Part shown: one piece after another, positions 5,031 to 5,044 of the stretch
Position numbering within the stretch: the first letter of the stretch is position 1
Layout of the letters: each line of letters opens with the position of its first letter
NCBI GenBank assembly: GCA_025350285.1
Contig: JANXYE010000082.1
Span: forward strand, 1-5,044
Length of the DNA stretch: 5,044 nucleotides
Source: Chloroflexota bacterium
GTDB lineage: Bacteria; Chloroflexota; Dehalococcoidia; Tepidiformales; Tepidiformaceae
Direction of reading: 5' to 3'
Made by a program: the position numbers and the translations under genes
Notes under the pieces: generated by a model
The model's database searches: none
The model's input: only the letters and a program-made list of their open reading frames with translations
Told to the model about the DNA's origin: nothing

Positions 5031-5044
5031 TTATCGATTGTGAA

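Noticed and set aside
1..5044. CRISPR arrays, insertion sequences or integration sites
   Set aside because: No regularly spaced repeats, transposase-like frames or terminal inverted repeats with target duplications were seen.

Overview
The window is GC-rich, bacterial-looking DNA with tightly packed genes and Shine-Dalgarno starts. Nothing in it allows a secure taxonomic call. The one strong physiological clue is an in-frame UGA that appears to be read as selenocysteine, so the host should carry the Sec machinery (SelA, SelB, SelD and tRNA-Sec), none of which is in this window. A free-living high-GC soil or sediment bacterium is the most I would infer.

Layout from left to right. Positions 1-195 (+) hold the 3' end of an unrecognised gene. 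Positions 295-1527 (+) encode an ATP-grasp ligase-like protein, preceded by a short gap with a strong dyad. Converging on it from the other strand is a radical SAM protein with an N-terminal cobalamin-binding-like region. A conventional reading ends this protein at a TGA (1578-1580) directly after a Cys codon. Read through, that TGA gives Cys-Sec-Ala-Glu-Pro followed by 14 more residues to a TAG at 1524-1526. This is the tail of the CUAEP/CCAEP-tail radical SAM (seleno)protein family. A bacterial SECIS-like hairpin lies at the expected distance behind the TGA. Twelve bases upstream of the radical SAM gene, on the same strand, lies an NfuA-type Fe-S carrier gene (2973-3572).

Upstream of nfuA is a noncoding stretch (3573-3994). 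It holds a promoter with a perfect TATAAT and a leader of about 180 nt. The predicted transcript start coincides with one arm of a 10-bp inverted repeat whose other arm ends just before the Shine-Dalgarno. Inside are several mutually exclusive helices, one of which could pair with the Shine-Dalgarno. I regard it as a candidate cis-regulatory RNA. Positions 3995-4963 (-) encode a WYL-type transcriptional regulator, preceded by a dyad that may be its operator.

Working model (inference): NfuA supplies [4Fe-4S] clusters to the selenocysteine-tailed radical SAM enzyme. The ATP-grasp enzyme, encoded convergently with a 4-bp overlap, makes an ATP-dependent bond to a carboxylate in the same unknown pathway. 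The WYL regulator may control the set. The substrate and product are not evident from the sequence.
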